From an uncultured Mailhella sp. (GTDB taxonomy: Bacteria > Desulfobacterota > Desulfovibrionia > Desulfovibrionales > Desulfovibrionaceae), in the NCBI GenBank assembly GCA_944322635.1, contig CALUPL010000069.1, positions 1 to 55,187 on the forward strand: 55,187 nt of DNA, written 5' to 3'. The notes under the pieces were generated by a model. The model had not been told where the DNA came from, searched no databases, and was given only the letters and a program-made list of their open reading frames with translations. Positions 1-10,681 of the stretch are shown here, piece by piece (within the stretch, counting starts at the first letter, position 1; the number at the start of each line of letters is the position of its first letter). A program made the position numbers and the translations under genes.

Positions 1-39
1 CCTGAACAACTCCGTCTTATCGAAAAGGTGTTTTTTTAG
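1..39 (+). CDS. C-terminal fragment of an unknown protein (runs off the left edge)
   Basis: Frame 1 is open from the first base and stops at TAG 37-39, giving 12 residues that end in LIEKVFF. A hairpin followed by four T lies 18 bases after the stop, which fits the 3' end of a plus-strand gene. The fragment is too short to assign to any family and could be a chance reading frame. Confidence 0.3.
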   Translation, partial: PEQLRLIEKVFF

Positions 40-57
40 GTATAACCGTTTTGTGTT

Positions 58-80
58 CCACCCGCTTAGCGGGTGGTTTT
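58..80 (+). terminator. Hairpin with T-tract, terminator or IS end
   Basis: An 8-bp stem (CCACCCGC/GCGGGTGG) with a short loop is followed by TTTT. It could terminate the gene entering from the left. A nearly identical CCACCCG/CGGGTGG hairpin occurs at 55071-55089 as part of an IS200-like terminus. Weaker hairpins follow at 110-119 and 119-129, so an IS end is an alternative. Confidence 0.5.
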
Positions 81-122
81 CTGTTTCGGTCGCTTCCGCT
101 CCCTCAACTGCCTAAAGGCCTT

Positions 123-166
123 AAAAAGGGCATGACGGACACACTGAGGTGTGTCCGTCATGCCCC
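123..166 (-). terminator. Rho-independent terminator of the di-Mop gene
   Basis: A perfect 17-bp inverted repeat (128-144 with 149-165) has a 4-base loop. On the minus strand it is followed by TTTTT. It lies 75 bases past the stop codon of the molybdate-binding protein gene, so it fits as that gene's terminator. Confidence 0.8.
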
Positions 167-240
167 ATACAAGCTTTTCGATCTGAGCTCTGCCTGTTGC
201 CGACTTTCAGATCTCAGCAGACAGTTCTCGAAAGAAGCTA

Positions 241-669
241 TTACTTTTTGACGGCTATCAGAACGTTCGGAGACTTGAACATGGCAACAACAGTGCAGCC
301 GCGTTCAAGGCGCAGACGATTCACGCCTTCCAGAGTGACGGTTGCATTGATCTCCATGCCGCTGGGAGTCTGAATGAGCACTTCACCGTTGACGAAGCCG
401 CGCACCAGCTTGACAACCTTGCCGGTGAACTGGTTACGGCAGGAAAATTCATACTCATTGTCGTCGGCCACAAGCAGAATTTCCGTAGCCTTGATAAGGG
501 CTACGGCTTCCTTGCCCTCCGCCAGAGCAAGACTCTGGAAAGTGGCATGGGAAATCTGGCCGTAGATTTTCTCACCGGTTTCCAGAGTGAGTTCGACCTC
601 GTCGCTGAGGCTTCCGGGGATAACAGCAGTGATTTTACCAGGATAGGCATTGCGAGAGCTGGTTTTCAT
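241..669 (-). CDS. Di-Mop (tandem TOBE) molybdate-binding protein, ModG-like
   Basis: This is a 142-residue cytoplasmic protein made of two tandem Mop/TOBE repeats of about 65 residues. The first starts near SSRNAYPGKI and the second near CRNQFTGKVV; each ends in a hydrophobic VALIKATEIL or VVAMFKSPNV strand. Proteins of this size and plan (ModG, MopII) store molybdate or tungstate as oligomers, which suits an anaerobe rich in Mo/W enzymes. Two adjacent ATGs exist at 672 and 669; I chose 669 because it sits 6 bases after AGGAG. The frame stays open upstream to 861, but that extension carries no Mop similarity. The gene stands alone, divergent from nothing, and ends at a strong terminator. Confidence 0.85.
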   Translation of the reverse strand: MKTSSRNAYPGKITAVIPGSLSDEVELTLETGEKIYGQISHATFQSLALAEGKEAVALIKATEILLVADDNEYEFSCRNQFTGKVVKLVRGFVNGEVLIQTPSGMEINATVTLEGVNRLRLERGCTVVAMFKSPNVLIAVKK

Positions 670-867
670 CATAATCTCCTGATCAAGTAAACGCTCATCA
701 GCGCATCTCCTCACGGCCACATGATACACAGCCTGGCGCGCAAATGCGACCCCGGCAACTGCCATACATCTTCCGTCCATGGGAGGACACTGAAAAAAAT
801 CTGGCCCATCATAGCCAATAAGCCCCCGGCATGCAAGTGTGACATCGGGCTTTTTCAACACTCCGCA

Positions 868-3102
<2,235 letters not shown>

Positions 3103-3239
3103 TCAGTGGAATTGCTCCGCCGGGCTCCTATACCTCGCTGATGCGTGAGTTTTTCATGATGCCGCGCGGCAACGCGATCCTTCCCGGGGAGCATTCCCGT
3201 CCTGCTTCGCCGCCAAGCCAACGTTCAAAGGAGTTCCCC

Positions 3240-4247
3240 ATGTACGCACTGCGCATGGAAAGCACTGATCCTGCCTTCAACCTCGCTTTGGAAGAAACGC
3301 TCTTTAACACGCTGTCCCCGGAAAATCCCGGCATCTTCCTTATCTGGCGCAATGAGCCGTCGGTCATCATCGGCTGTCATCAGAACACTGCCGAAGAGGT
3401 CAACGCCGCCTACTGCCGGGAGCACGGCATCCACGTGGTTCGCCGCCCCACAGGAGGAGGAGCCGTCTATCACGATCTCGGCAACGTCAACTTCTCCTTT
3501 CTCGTATGGGTGGATAAAAACCGCCTTTCCGGCTTCGAAGAGTTCATGAAGCCCATGGTTGAAGCCTTGCGGGACATAGGCGTCAACGCCGCCTACACAA
3601 GCCGTAACGACATTACCGTGGATGGACGAAAAGTGGCAGGTACGGCGCAGCGTCGATCCGGGCAACGCATGCTGCATCACGGCTGCGTGCTCGTGGATGT
3701 GGATACCTCGGCCCTTGCCGGAGCTCTTGCCGTGGATCTGGAAAAATTCCGGTCCAAAGGTGTAGCCTCGCATCGGGCCAGAGTGGCGAATCTCCGCGAA
3801 TTTCTGCCTGCCGGTCTGTCCCGCGAAGAATACATGGCCATGGTCGTCAACGCCATGACGCGCCGCTGTGCACAGGAAGAACGCACACTCTCCCCGGAAC
3901 TGCGGGAAAAGGCCGAAGCTCTTGCCGAGCTCCGCTACCGCAGCTGGGACTGGAACTGGGGTCAGTCTCCACGCTTTACGGAAAAGCGCCGTCACCGCTT
4001 TTCCTGGGGCAGGCTGGAATACCTGCTTGAAGTAAGGAACGGCGTCATTTCCGGCTGTCGTCTGTTCGGAGACTTCTTTTCCCTGCGCGACATAAGGGAA
4101 CTGGAGGCAACGCTTACAGGCCTGCGTGCAGACGCAGAATCCCTGCGCAAAGCGCTCGCCGACATTCCTGTGGAAAGCTGGTTCGCCGGAGCGGAAAGAG
4201 AGGAGCTTCTTTCCTTTTTCTGCGGAGACAAGCTCCCTCAGGCATAA
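3240..4247 (+). CDS. lplA: Lipoate-protein ligase A
   Basis: LplA activates free lipoate with ATP and attaches it to lipoyl domains such as GcvH and E2 subunits. The 335-residue length equals the classical two-domain enzyme. The lipoate-binding motif RRPTGGGAVYHD lies near residue 70 and the catalytic Lys in VDGRKVAGTAQRR near 130. A small C-terminal accessory domain follows from about residue 245. The start at 3240 has AAGGAG six bases upstream; the open frame reaches back to 3141 but without family similarity. The gene is single, with a strong hairpin about 45 bases after its stop. Confidence 0.92.
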   Translation: MYALRMESTDPAFNLALEETLFNTLSPENPGIFLIWRNEPSVIIGCHQNTAEEVNAAYCREHGIHVVRRPTGGGAVYHDLGNVNFSFLVWVDKNRLSGFEEFMKPMVEALRDIGVNAAYTSRNDITVDGRKVAGTAQRRSGQRMLHHGCVLVDVDTSALAGALAVDLEKFRSKGVASHRARVANLREFLPAGLSREEYMAMVVNAMTRRCAQEERTLSPELREKAEALAELRYRSWDWNWGQSPRFTEKRRHRFSWGRLEYLLEVRNGVISGCRLFGDFFSLRDIRELEATLTGLRADAESLRKALADIPVESWFAGAEREELLSFFCGDKLPQA

Positions 4248-4290
4248 AAAAACTCTCGTCGGCCTTCTTTTCCTGATGCTACGAGTCGTC

Positions 4291-4332
4291 AGAAAAGCCC
4301 GCCGTCACATGAAAACGACAGCGGGCTTTTCT
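4291..4332. terminator. Bidirectional terminator between lplA and yfcE
   Basis: A 12-bp perfect inverted repeat (AGAAAAGCCCGC at 4291-4302 with its complement at 4321-4332) has an 18-base loop. The A-rich left arm and T-rich right arm let it work for both converging genes. Nothing else is visible in 4333-4522. Confidence 0.7.
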
Positions 4333-4522
4333 TGCGGACGGAATATTCGACCTTATCTTTCCGACAAAACGACACTGTGCAGTTTCAGACGAAGCCGTCC
4401 TACCCCGAGCCGTCGCAACTTCCGGCAAGCTCGGCCTCTCCCCCTTCCGTGGCTGAAAAGGGACCCGCATTCCCTAACATCACGAAATGCGAGACCACGT
4501 GCCCCAAAACGGCGCCCGGCGG

Positions 4523-5071
4523 TTAAAACACTTCCTGTCTGTAGGTAGAGCCGTCTTCCAGGTTCTTCCAGCAGAAAACGCCGTTCTCCCATATCATGAA
4601 GCTGTGCGCACTGCCTTCCTTGGGAATGGATACGGAACCGGGATTCATGGCAACGAAGTCGTCATGCCTGCGGCATACGGGTACATGAGTATGCCCGTAA
4701 AGCAGAATGCTGCCCCGGGGAAAAGGCGGAGGCGTCTTTTCATTATAATGATGCCCGTGCGTCGCGTAGATTTCCAAATTGCCGAGAGATAGGAGCGCAT
4801 ACTCCGCCATGATGGGAAAATCCAGCACCATCTGATCCACTTCTCCATCGCAGTTGCCGCGCACGCACAGCAACCGGTCGCGCACGGCATTGAGCATGGC
4901 CATGACCCTTTTGGGTGCATATTCGTCGGGCAGATCGTTGCGCGGACCGTGGTAAAGAATGTCGCCGAGCACAAGCAGCCTGTCCGCCTTCTCTCTTTCA
5001 AAACATTCCAGCAGTCTGCCGCACCAGAGGGCGGAACCGTGAATGTCGGACGCTATCATGAGTTTCTTCAT
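4523..5071 (-). CDS. yfcE: YfcE-family metallophosphodiesterase
   Basis: This 182-residue cytoplasmic protein matches the small YfcE/MJ0936 phosphodiesterases in length. The calcineurin-fold metal motifs appear in order: SDIHGS near residue 8, GDILYHG near 38, GNCD near 75, THGHHYN near 108 and GHTHVP near 129. These ligands bind two divalent metals, and the family hydrolyses phosphodiesters with an uncertain natural substrate. The start at 5071 has GGAGTCCT just upstream; the open frame extends to 5146 without similarity. It converges on lplA. Confidence 0.88.
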   Translation of the reverse strand: MKKLMIASDIHGSALWCGRLLECFEREKADRLLVLGDILYHGPRNDLPDEYAPKRVMAMLNAVRDRLLCVRGNCDGEVDQMVLDFPIMAEYALLSLGNLEIYATHGHHYNEKTPPPFPRGSILLYGHTHVPVCRRHDDFVAMNPGSVSIPKEGSAHSFMIWENGVFCWKNLEDGSTYRQEVF

Positions 5072-5661
5072 TAGGACTCCTTTTGGCCAGACCATGCCAG
5101 AGACGGGGGAAAAAATCGAGTCCCGGTCTTTGCCTCTTCCCGACAAGACATTGTCTGCTTTGTCATCAAGGCCCCCTCTTCCGGCGTTCCGTTATGTGCC
5201 ACCGGTGAAACTCTCTCAACATCCTCATTCTTCTTCTCTTTTTATCAAAAAAATTTTTTCACAATTTCAAAAGAGCCACCCATTGCCGACTAAAAATATA
5301 TATTCATTGATATCAATATGATATAAAGATCCACCTGTTTTTCTACTTTTTTTGCGATATTAGCAGACATATCAGTCCTGCTCTTTTTTTTCTCTGATTC
5401 TTCAGTCGAAAAAAATTTTTCTTTTGTCCTTTCCGGAACAGAAGGCTAATTTTGCCTTTCACGACAGCTTATTTTGGATGAACCTCTCGAAATAACTTTC
5501 AAAAGAAATCGTCCCTATTTGTGTATTTTATCACTTTTATAGGCATATTTCCTGCTAACGGCCTGATAAAGTAAGCAATAAAATGTGAACATTATGTTTT
5601 TACCCCTTCTCTTCCCCTGAAACATGTTATATGAAAAAAGCTAAATCAGGGGGAGAAGACA
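5072..5661. promoter_or_regulatory. AT-rich control region upstream of the cytochrome-rnf operon
   Basis: This 590-base gap between divergent genes is much richer in A and T than its surroundings and has no credible gene. It holds a perfect 12-bp palindrome (ATTGATATCAAT, 5306-5317) and several T-tracts. TTATAT near 5627 could be a -10 element, but I see no convincing -35. It should contain the promoter of the Rnf operon. Confidence 0.45.
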
Positions 5662-6411
5662 TTGCGTAAAGTAACATACATCCTGACTGGTGCCCTGTTG
5701 ATTCTTGCCGTGGGGGGATATCTGCTGCCGGAAAAATCCGAGACTCTTCCCAACAGAATTCTGATGAACAACACGGCCGGACGCGTGGTCTTCGACCACG
5801 GCACGCATGTGAAAAAGCTCGGCATAGACTGCCGTGCCTGCCATCACGACGCCCTGACGGACGATCAGGCGGGGCAGAACTGCAAAACCTGTCACGGCCT
5901 GGAATTCGACGCTTCCTTCAGAGGTCACTCCGTCACCATGGATCCTTCCACCTGTGCGACGTGTCACCACATGACGGTCTCGCACAAAAAATGGGGCCAC
6001 TCCAGACATACAAAGGAGCTGAACATCGACTGCCAGGCCTGCCATCACGGCCCGCAGATCGAAGCCACGCCCCAGAACTGCGCAAACTGCCATGACCGTA
6101 AAACGGACATGGGCCCCATTCTCTCCCTTAAAAACGCCGTGCACACCCGCTGTGCCAGCTGCCACGAAGAAGCCCTTGCCGAAGGCGACATGACATCATG
6201 CTCAAGCTGCCACACGGCCACGGCCTCCCGCGACGTTCAGAAGCAGGGCAGGCTCCCCAAGAGCGCACTTGTTCCCTGTTCGACCTGCCACGACACGGAA
6301 CCTTCAAGGCTTGTTCCCGGCGTCATGGCTGCCTATCACGGCCTGTGCATATCCTGCCATGAAAAGCAGGGCGGTCCTGTGGACAACTGCACGCAATGCC
6401 ACACGAAATAG
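5662..6411 (+). CDS. Membrane-anchored decahaem cytochrome c of the Rnf operon
   Basis: This 249-residue protein has ten CxxCH haem-binding motifs (CRACH, CKTCH, CATCH, CQACH, CANCH, CASCH, CSSCH, CSTCH, CISCH, CTQCH). Several additional His residues can act as distal ligands. An N-terminal hydrophobic segment (about residues 6-22) is a signal anchor that exports it to the periplasm. The start is TTG at 5662, placed about 8 bases after a GGGGGAG ribosome binding site. The gene lies 15 bases before rnfC, and a cytochrome in this position is known in Desulfovibrio rnf operons. It probably links the Rnf complex to the periplasmic type I/II cytochrome c3 pool; that role is inferred from position. 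Confidence 0.9.
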   Translation: MRKVTYILTGALLILAVGGYLLPEKSETLPNRILMNNTAGRVVFDHGTHVKKLGIDCRACHHDALTDDQAGQNCKTCHGLEFDASFRGHSVTMDPSTCATCHHMTVSHKKWGHSRHTKELNIDCQACHHGPQIEATPQNCANCHDRKTDMGPILSLKNAVHTRCASCHEEALAEGDMTSCSSCHTATASRDVQKQGRLPKSALVPCSTCHDTEPSRLVPGVMAAYHGLCISCHEKQGGPVDNCTQCHTK

Positions 6412-6426
6412 CGACGGGGAACAGCC

Positions 6427-7668
6427 ATGAAACAATATTTTCAAATGATCAAGGATCCTCGGTTCCGTCTCGTTTACAACGAACACAGACCGTTCGGCAT
6501 AGGCCCTGAGCCCAAAAGAATCCGCCTCAATCGCGAGGGCTTCACCATGGTCTCAGGCGTCAAAAAGAAAACCATGGTGTATCCCGGAATGCTCCTTGCC
6601 GAGCATCCCTCTCTGGAAAAGGGCGATTTGCATTCGCCCATCTACGGCGTGATCACCGAGATCAATGCCCGCAGCGTATTCGTGGATGCCGTGGATCCCT
6701 CACAGAGCGAACCGGGAACCTTTCCCGAATCCCCGGAACCCGTGGACCTTCTTAAAAGCGGCCAGGAAGGAGAAGAACTGGTTCTCACTCTCAAGAAAAT
6801 GGGGGTGAACACCCGCTCTCTGGGACGCCGGACCAAAACGCTCATTGTAAATGCCCTCAACCCCGAACCCGGTGTGCGCTGGGCGGAACCCATGCTCACC
6901 GAACACGCCGATGAAATCCGCACGGGGCTTGAACTTCAGCGCAGAATGCATCGAGCCGAGGAAATCATGCTGGCCGTTCCCACAGGCTGTCCCGCCCGCT
7001 TTTCCGGCATAAAGACCGTGGAGGTGGACCCCACCTATCCCAACAGCGTCAATGAACTTCTCATCAAGGAAGTCACGGGACTGGAGGCTCCGCCGGACGT
7101 TGCGGCCGTAGGACTGCACAACGTCTGGAGCCTCGGACGCACGGGCACGACCGGACTGCCGCTCATGGAAACGGTCATCACCATAGGTACGGCCACGGAA
7201 TGGGCCAACTACATCGTCAAGAACGGCAGTCTGGTGGGCGAACTTCTGGAGTTCTCGCACATTTCTCTGAAAAGCGGCGACACCATTCTGCGCGGCGGTC
7301 CGCTGCGCGGAGAAAGCCTCGACAGACTCGACAGAAGCATTACCAAGGGCGCCTATGGATTCTTCGTGGTCAATGCAGGAGAAGTTCCCCCCATCGAAGG
7401 CGACAGCCCCTGCATCAACTGCGGCGCCTGCATCCAGATATGCCCCACCCGCATCGATCCGCGCATGCTCAGCCGCTATGCGGAATTCGGTAAATACAAC
7501 ATGTCCCGGAAGGAAAACTTCCGGCTCTGCATCGACTGCGGACTCTGCGGCTATGTATGCATAGCGCGCCGCCCCGTGCTGCAGTACATACGCCTTGCCG
7601 TCAAGAGACTTGAGGAAGAGGAACGCCTCTCGCACCTCACGCCCATAGAGCCGGTCGGCAAGGAATAG
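6427..7668 (+). CDS. rnfC: Rnf electron transport complex subunit RnfC
   Basis: RnfC is the peripheral subunit that normally exchanges electrons with NADH. This 413-residue copy has the N-terminal barrel-sandwich region, a central domain and two 4Fe-4S motifs near the C-terminus (CINCGACIQICP about residue 328, and CIDCGLCGYVC about 370). The second cluster is followed by IAR rather than the usual Pro. The Gly-rich GLGGAGFP-type FMN/NADH loop of typical RnfC is not seen; the matching stretch reads GVNTRSLGRRTKT near residue 125. That fits partnership with the cytochrome encoded just upstream. GGGGA precedes the ATG by about six bases. Confidence 0.9.
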   Translation: MKQYFQMIKDPRFRLVYNEHRPFGIGPEPKRIRLNREGFTMVSGVKKKTMVYPGMLLAEHPSLEKGDLHSPIYGVITEINARSVFVDAVDPSQSEPGTFPESPEPVDLLKSGQEGEELVLTLKKMGVNTRSLGRRTKTLIVNALNPEPGVRWAEPMLTEHADEIRTGLELQRRMHRAEEIMLAVPTGCPARFSGIKTVEVDPTYPNSVNELLIKEVTGLEAPPDVAAVGLHNVWSLGRTGTTGLPLMETVITIGTATEWANYIVKNGSLVGELLEFSHISLKSGDTILRGGPLRGESLDRLDRSITKGAYGFFVVNAGEVPPIEGDSPCINCGACIQICPTRIDPRMLSRYAEFGKYNMSRKENFRLCIDCGLCGYVCIARRPVLQYIRLAVKRLEEEERLSHLTPIEPVGKE

Positions 7669-7722
7669 GCTCGGACACGTCGTCCATCCACGCACATTGC
7701 GAGCACATCAGAGAGAACAGAC

Positions 7723-8724
7723 ATGAGCAATTCCAACAACGACATTCTCCTTGCCATCAGTACGCCTCCCTTCTGGCACTGCGGGCGCACTATACGTAAA
7801 AACAGCATACACACGCTTCTCGCCCTTGTTCCGGCCGTCATCCTGAGCCTTATCCAATGGGGCGTTCCTGCGGCGCGCGTCATGGCCCTTTCCATCGTAA
7901 CCGCCCTCGTGACGGAAGCCGTCTGCCAGACGCTCATGAAGCAGAAGCTCAGCCAGGACAACGGCACCGCCGCCATCACCGGCCTGCTTCTGGCCTTTCT
8001 GCTTCCCGCCTCCGCTCCGTGGTGGCTCGTGATTATTGCTTCGGCCGGAGCCATGGGCATAGGCCGCATGGCCTTCGGCGGATACGGCGCCAACCAGGTC
8101 AACGCCACGCTCGTAGGATGGGCGCTGGTGTTCGTATCCTTTCCGCTGTACATGGATCCCAACGCCTCGCTGCTTCAGACCACTCTCATAGATCCGCTTC
8201 TGCGCGCCAAGTATTTCGGCGGCGCGGCCGTGGCCGACTTTCCGCTGAGCGATCTTCTGCTCGGCAGGCAGCTCGGCGGCCTGGGCGCCGTGCAGAGCGG
8301 TGCGCTCTTTGTGGGCGGCATGTACCTCGCCCTCAGGGGCATCATCCGCTGGGAAGTGCCCTTCTCCTTCCTTGTGGGCGTGTTCCTTTCCGCCTCCGCG
8401 TTCCACCTCGCCAATCCCGAACTTTATGCCGGTCCGCTTTTCCACATTTTCAGCGGCTCCACCGTGCTGGCTGCCTTCTTCCTTGCCACGGAAGATTCCT
8501 GCTCCCCGCACCGGCGCCTTCCCATGCTGCTTTATGGCCTCACGGGCGGCGTGCTCGTTCTTCTCATAAGAACCTTCGGCATGTACACCGACGGCGCGCC
8601 CTTTGCCGTCATGCTCATCAACCTGCTTGCGCCCATGTTCGCTCTCATCCGGTCCCATCCTTTCGGCACCGTTCCCGGCAAGGCCAGACAGACTTCCAAA
8701 ACTGAAGGGGGGACCCGCGCATGA
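7723..8724 (+). CDS. rnfD: Rnf complex membrane subunit RnfD
   Basis: RnfD is an integral membrane subunit related to NqrB that normally carries a covalent FMN. The 333-residue protein has about eight to ten hydrophobic segments and family landmarks such as QDNGTAAITGLLLAF and SGSTVLAAFFLATED. The usual S/T-G-A-T flavin attachment motif is absent; the expected place reads LLQTTLIDPLL near residue 150. Either another Thr is used or this flavin is lost. The stop overlaps the rnfG start by four bases (ATGA), so the two are translationally coupled. Confidence 0.9.
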   Translation: MSNSNNDILLAISTPPFWHCGRTIRKNSIHTLLALVPAVILSLIQWGVPAARVMALSIVTALVTEAVCQTLMKQKLSQDNGTAAITGLLLAFLLPASAPWWLVIIASAGAMGIGRMAFGGYGANQVNATLVGWALVFVSFPLYMDPNASLLQTTLIDPLLRAKYFGGAAVADFPLSDLLLGRQLGGLGAVQSGALFVGGMYLALRGIIRWEVPFSFLVGVFLSASAFHLANPELYAGPLFHIFSGSTVLAAFFLATEDSCSPHRRLPMLLYGLTGGVLVLLIRTFGMYTDGAPFAVMLINLLAPMFALIRSHPFGTVPGKARQTSKTEGGTRA

Positions 8725-9296
8725 AAAGCATTGTGCAAATGATTCTCGTGCTGTCGCTCATATGCGGCACGGCCGGCTTCTGCCTTTCCTACCTGAAAAT
8801 GACCACGGCTTCCCGCATTGAAAGCCAGGCTCTCACCTTCGTGCAGGGACCGGCCATTCTGGAAGTGTTCCGCGATGCCGACAACTCGCCCATCAACGAC
8901 CGCCGCACCTTCCCCCTGGCCGACGGCCGCACCATCAACGTGTTTCCTTCCATGAAGAAGGGAAAGCTCGTTGGCGTAGCCCTCGAACAGTTCGGCAGCG
9001 GCTACGGCGGTGATCTCGGCGTGGTGGTAGGCTTCAACGTGGCCAACGACACCCTTGCCGGCATAGGCATAACCACCATGAAGGAAACCGCAGGCGTGGG
9101 CACCCGCGTCAAGGAACACGCCTTTCTCAAGCAGTTTCCCGGCCATGCCCTTCCCGTCAAGCTGAGAAACGACGGCGGTGACATCGACGCCGTTTCCGGC
9201 GCCACGGTTTCATCCAAGGGCGTCATGGGCGCGGTGGACAGCGCCGTTGCCGTTTACAAGGAACTCAAGCCGCTCCTTCTGGAGACGTGGAAATAG
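8721..9296 (+). CDS. rnfG: Rnf complex flavoprotein RnfG
   Basis: RnfG is a membrane-anchored periplasmic subunit carrying FMN bound covalently to Thr. The 191-residue protein has one N-terminal membrane helix (about residues 4-24) and an FMN-binding domain. The flavinylation motif is DAVSGAT, with the acceptor predicted at Thr162. The gene overlaps rnfD by four bases and precedes rnfE by ten. The flavin transferase needed for this modification is encoded at the end of the operon. Confidence 0.93.
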   Translation: MKSIVQMILVLSLICGTAGFCLSYLKMTTASRIESQALTFVQGPAILEVFRDADNSPINDRRTFPLADGRTINVFPSMKKGKLVGVALEQFGSGYGGDLGVVVGFNVANDTLAGIGITTMKETAGVGTRVKEHAFLKQFPGHALPVKLRNDGGDIDAVSGATVSSKGVMGAVDSAVAVYKELKPLLLETWK

Positions 9297-9306
9297 CGGA
9301 GGAACC

Positions 9307-9990
9307 ATGAACCGTTTCATGCAGGAACTGACCAAGGGCTTGTGGAAGGAACTTCCTCCGTTCCGGCTTCTTCTGGGCCTGTGCCCGGTGCTCGCCGTAA
9401 CCAAAAGCGCTTCCAGCGGTATCGGCATGGGCATGGCCGTGCTTTTCGTGCTCACCTTGTCCAACATGCTCATTTCCATGGTGCGCAACATCATTCCCTC
9501 CAAAGTGCGCATTGCCTGCTTCATCACCATTTCCGCCACGCTGGTGGTGGCCGTGGAACTGCTCATGCAGGCCTACGCCTACCCGCTTTATCTGCAGCTC
9601 GGCATTTTCGTGCCGCTCATCGTGGTGAACTGCATCATTCTCGGCCGCGCCGAAGCCTTTGCCGCCAAAAACCCCGTGCATCTCGCCATTGCCGACGGCC
9701 TCGGCATGGGACTGGGCTTCACCATGTCGCTCACCTTCCTCGGCTCCATACGCGAAATTCTCGGCGCGGGCACATGGTTCGGGCATCCCGTCATGTGGGA
9801 CGGCTTCCAGCCCTTCACCATCATGGTCGAAGCCCCCGGCGCATTCCTCTGCCTGGGCCTCACCCTCGCCGCCATGAACTACGGCACGCACCGTCAGATC
9901 ATGAAGAAGAGCCGCGAAGGTTCCGAAGAACTGCCCGCCTCCCCCTGCGGCGGCTGCCGCGCCTGTGCCATGGGCCGCAACAAAGACTGA
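9307..9990 (+). CDS. rnfE: Rnf complex membrane subunit RnfE with Cys-rich tail
   Basis: RnfE is one of two homologous six-helix subunits (RnfA and RnfE) that form the membrane core and hold an Fe-S centre between them. The 227-residue protein shows the conserved helices, including PVLAVTKSASSGIGMG and LGMGLGFTMSLTFLGS. Its end is unusual: a hydrophilic tail with PCGGCRACAMG could bind metal or a cluster. I chose ATG 9307, which follows GGAGGAACC; an upstream in-frame extension only reflects overlap with rnfG. A longer gap (60 bases) separates it from rnfA. Confidence 0.92.
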   Translation: MNRFMQELTKGLWKELPPFRLLLGLCPVLAVTKSASSGIGMGMAVLFVLTLSNMLISMVRNIIPSKVRIACFITISATLVVAVELLMQAYAYPLYLQLGIFVPLIVVNCIILGRAEAFAAKNPVHLAIADGLGMGLGFTMSLTFLGSIREILGAGTWFGHPVMWDGFQPFTIMVEAPGAFLCLGLTLAAMNYGTHRQIMKKSREGSEELPASPCGGCRACAMGRNKD

Positions 9991-10050
9991 ACCCGCCCTT
10001 CCCCTCCCTAAGCGCAGGGGAATGCCCGCCACACGACAAGGAGAACGCCC

Positions 10051-10623
10051 ATGAGCGTTTTTGAAGTTTTCATTTCCGCCATATTCGTGAACAACATCGT
10101 TCTGTCACAGAACCTCGGCAACTGCCCCTATCTCGGCTGTTCCAAGGAAAAGGGCGTGGCCCTTGGCATGGGCACGTCGGTCATTTTCGTTACTGTCATG
10201 GCCACTCTGTGCACCTGGGTCGTGCAGAAGTATCTGCTCGTGCCCACACATCTGGAATACCTCCAAACCCTGGTTTTCATTCTCATCATTGCCTCTCTCG
10301 TGCAGTTCGTGGAAATGTTCCTCAAAAAGGCCATTCCGCCCCTGTACGCCTCGCTCGGCATCTTTCTGCCCCTTATCACCACGAACTGCTGCGTGCTCGG
10401 CGTGACGCTTCTCGTGCAGAGAGAACAGTACGATCTTCTGTCCTCCCTGCTGTACGCCTTCGCCACGGGCGCGGGCTTCCTTCTCGCCCTGCTGCTCATG
10501 GCCGGCGTGCGCGAACGCCTGGAAACCTGCCGCGTGCCCAGAGCTCTTGCCGGCACTCCCATAGCCCTCATCATGGCGGGAATCATGTCCCTGTCCTTCA
10601 TGGCCTTCAAGGGCATGGTATAG
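10051..10623 (+). CDS. rnfA: Rnf complex membrane subunit RnfA
   Basis: RnfA pairs with RnfE in the membrane core of the ion-pumping Rnf complex. The 190-residue length matches the family exactly. Six hydrophobic segments are visible, together with the hallmark NNIVLSQNLGNCPYLG near residue 14 and TTNCCVLGV near residue 107, whose cysteines belong to the membrane Fe-S centre. An AAGGAG ribosome binding site lies about 8 bases before the ATG. Confidence 0.95.
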   Translation: MSVFEVFISAIFVNNIVLSQNLGNCPYLGCSKEKGVALGMGTSVIFVTVMATLCTWVVQKYLLVPTHLEYLQTLVFILIIASLVQFVEMFLKKAIPPLYASLGIFLPLITTNCCVLGVTLLVQREQYDLLSSLLYAFATGAGFLLALLLMAGVRERLETCRVPRALAGTPIALIMAGIMSLSFMAFKGMV

Positions 10624-10681
10624 GCGAAAAAATCCGCTTCCGTTTCCATTGGTTTTCATCGTCAGCACAAGGACGTCGCTC

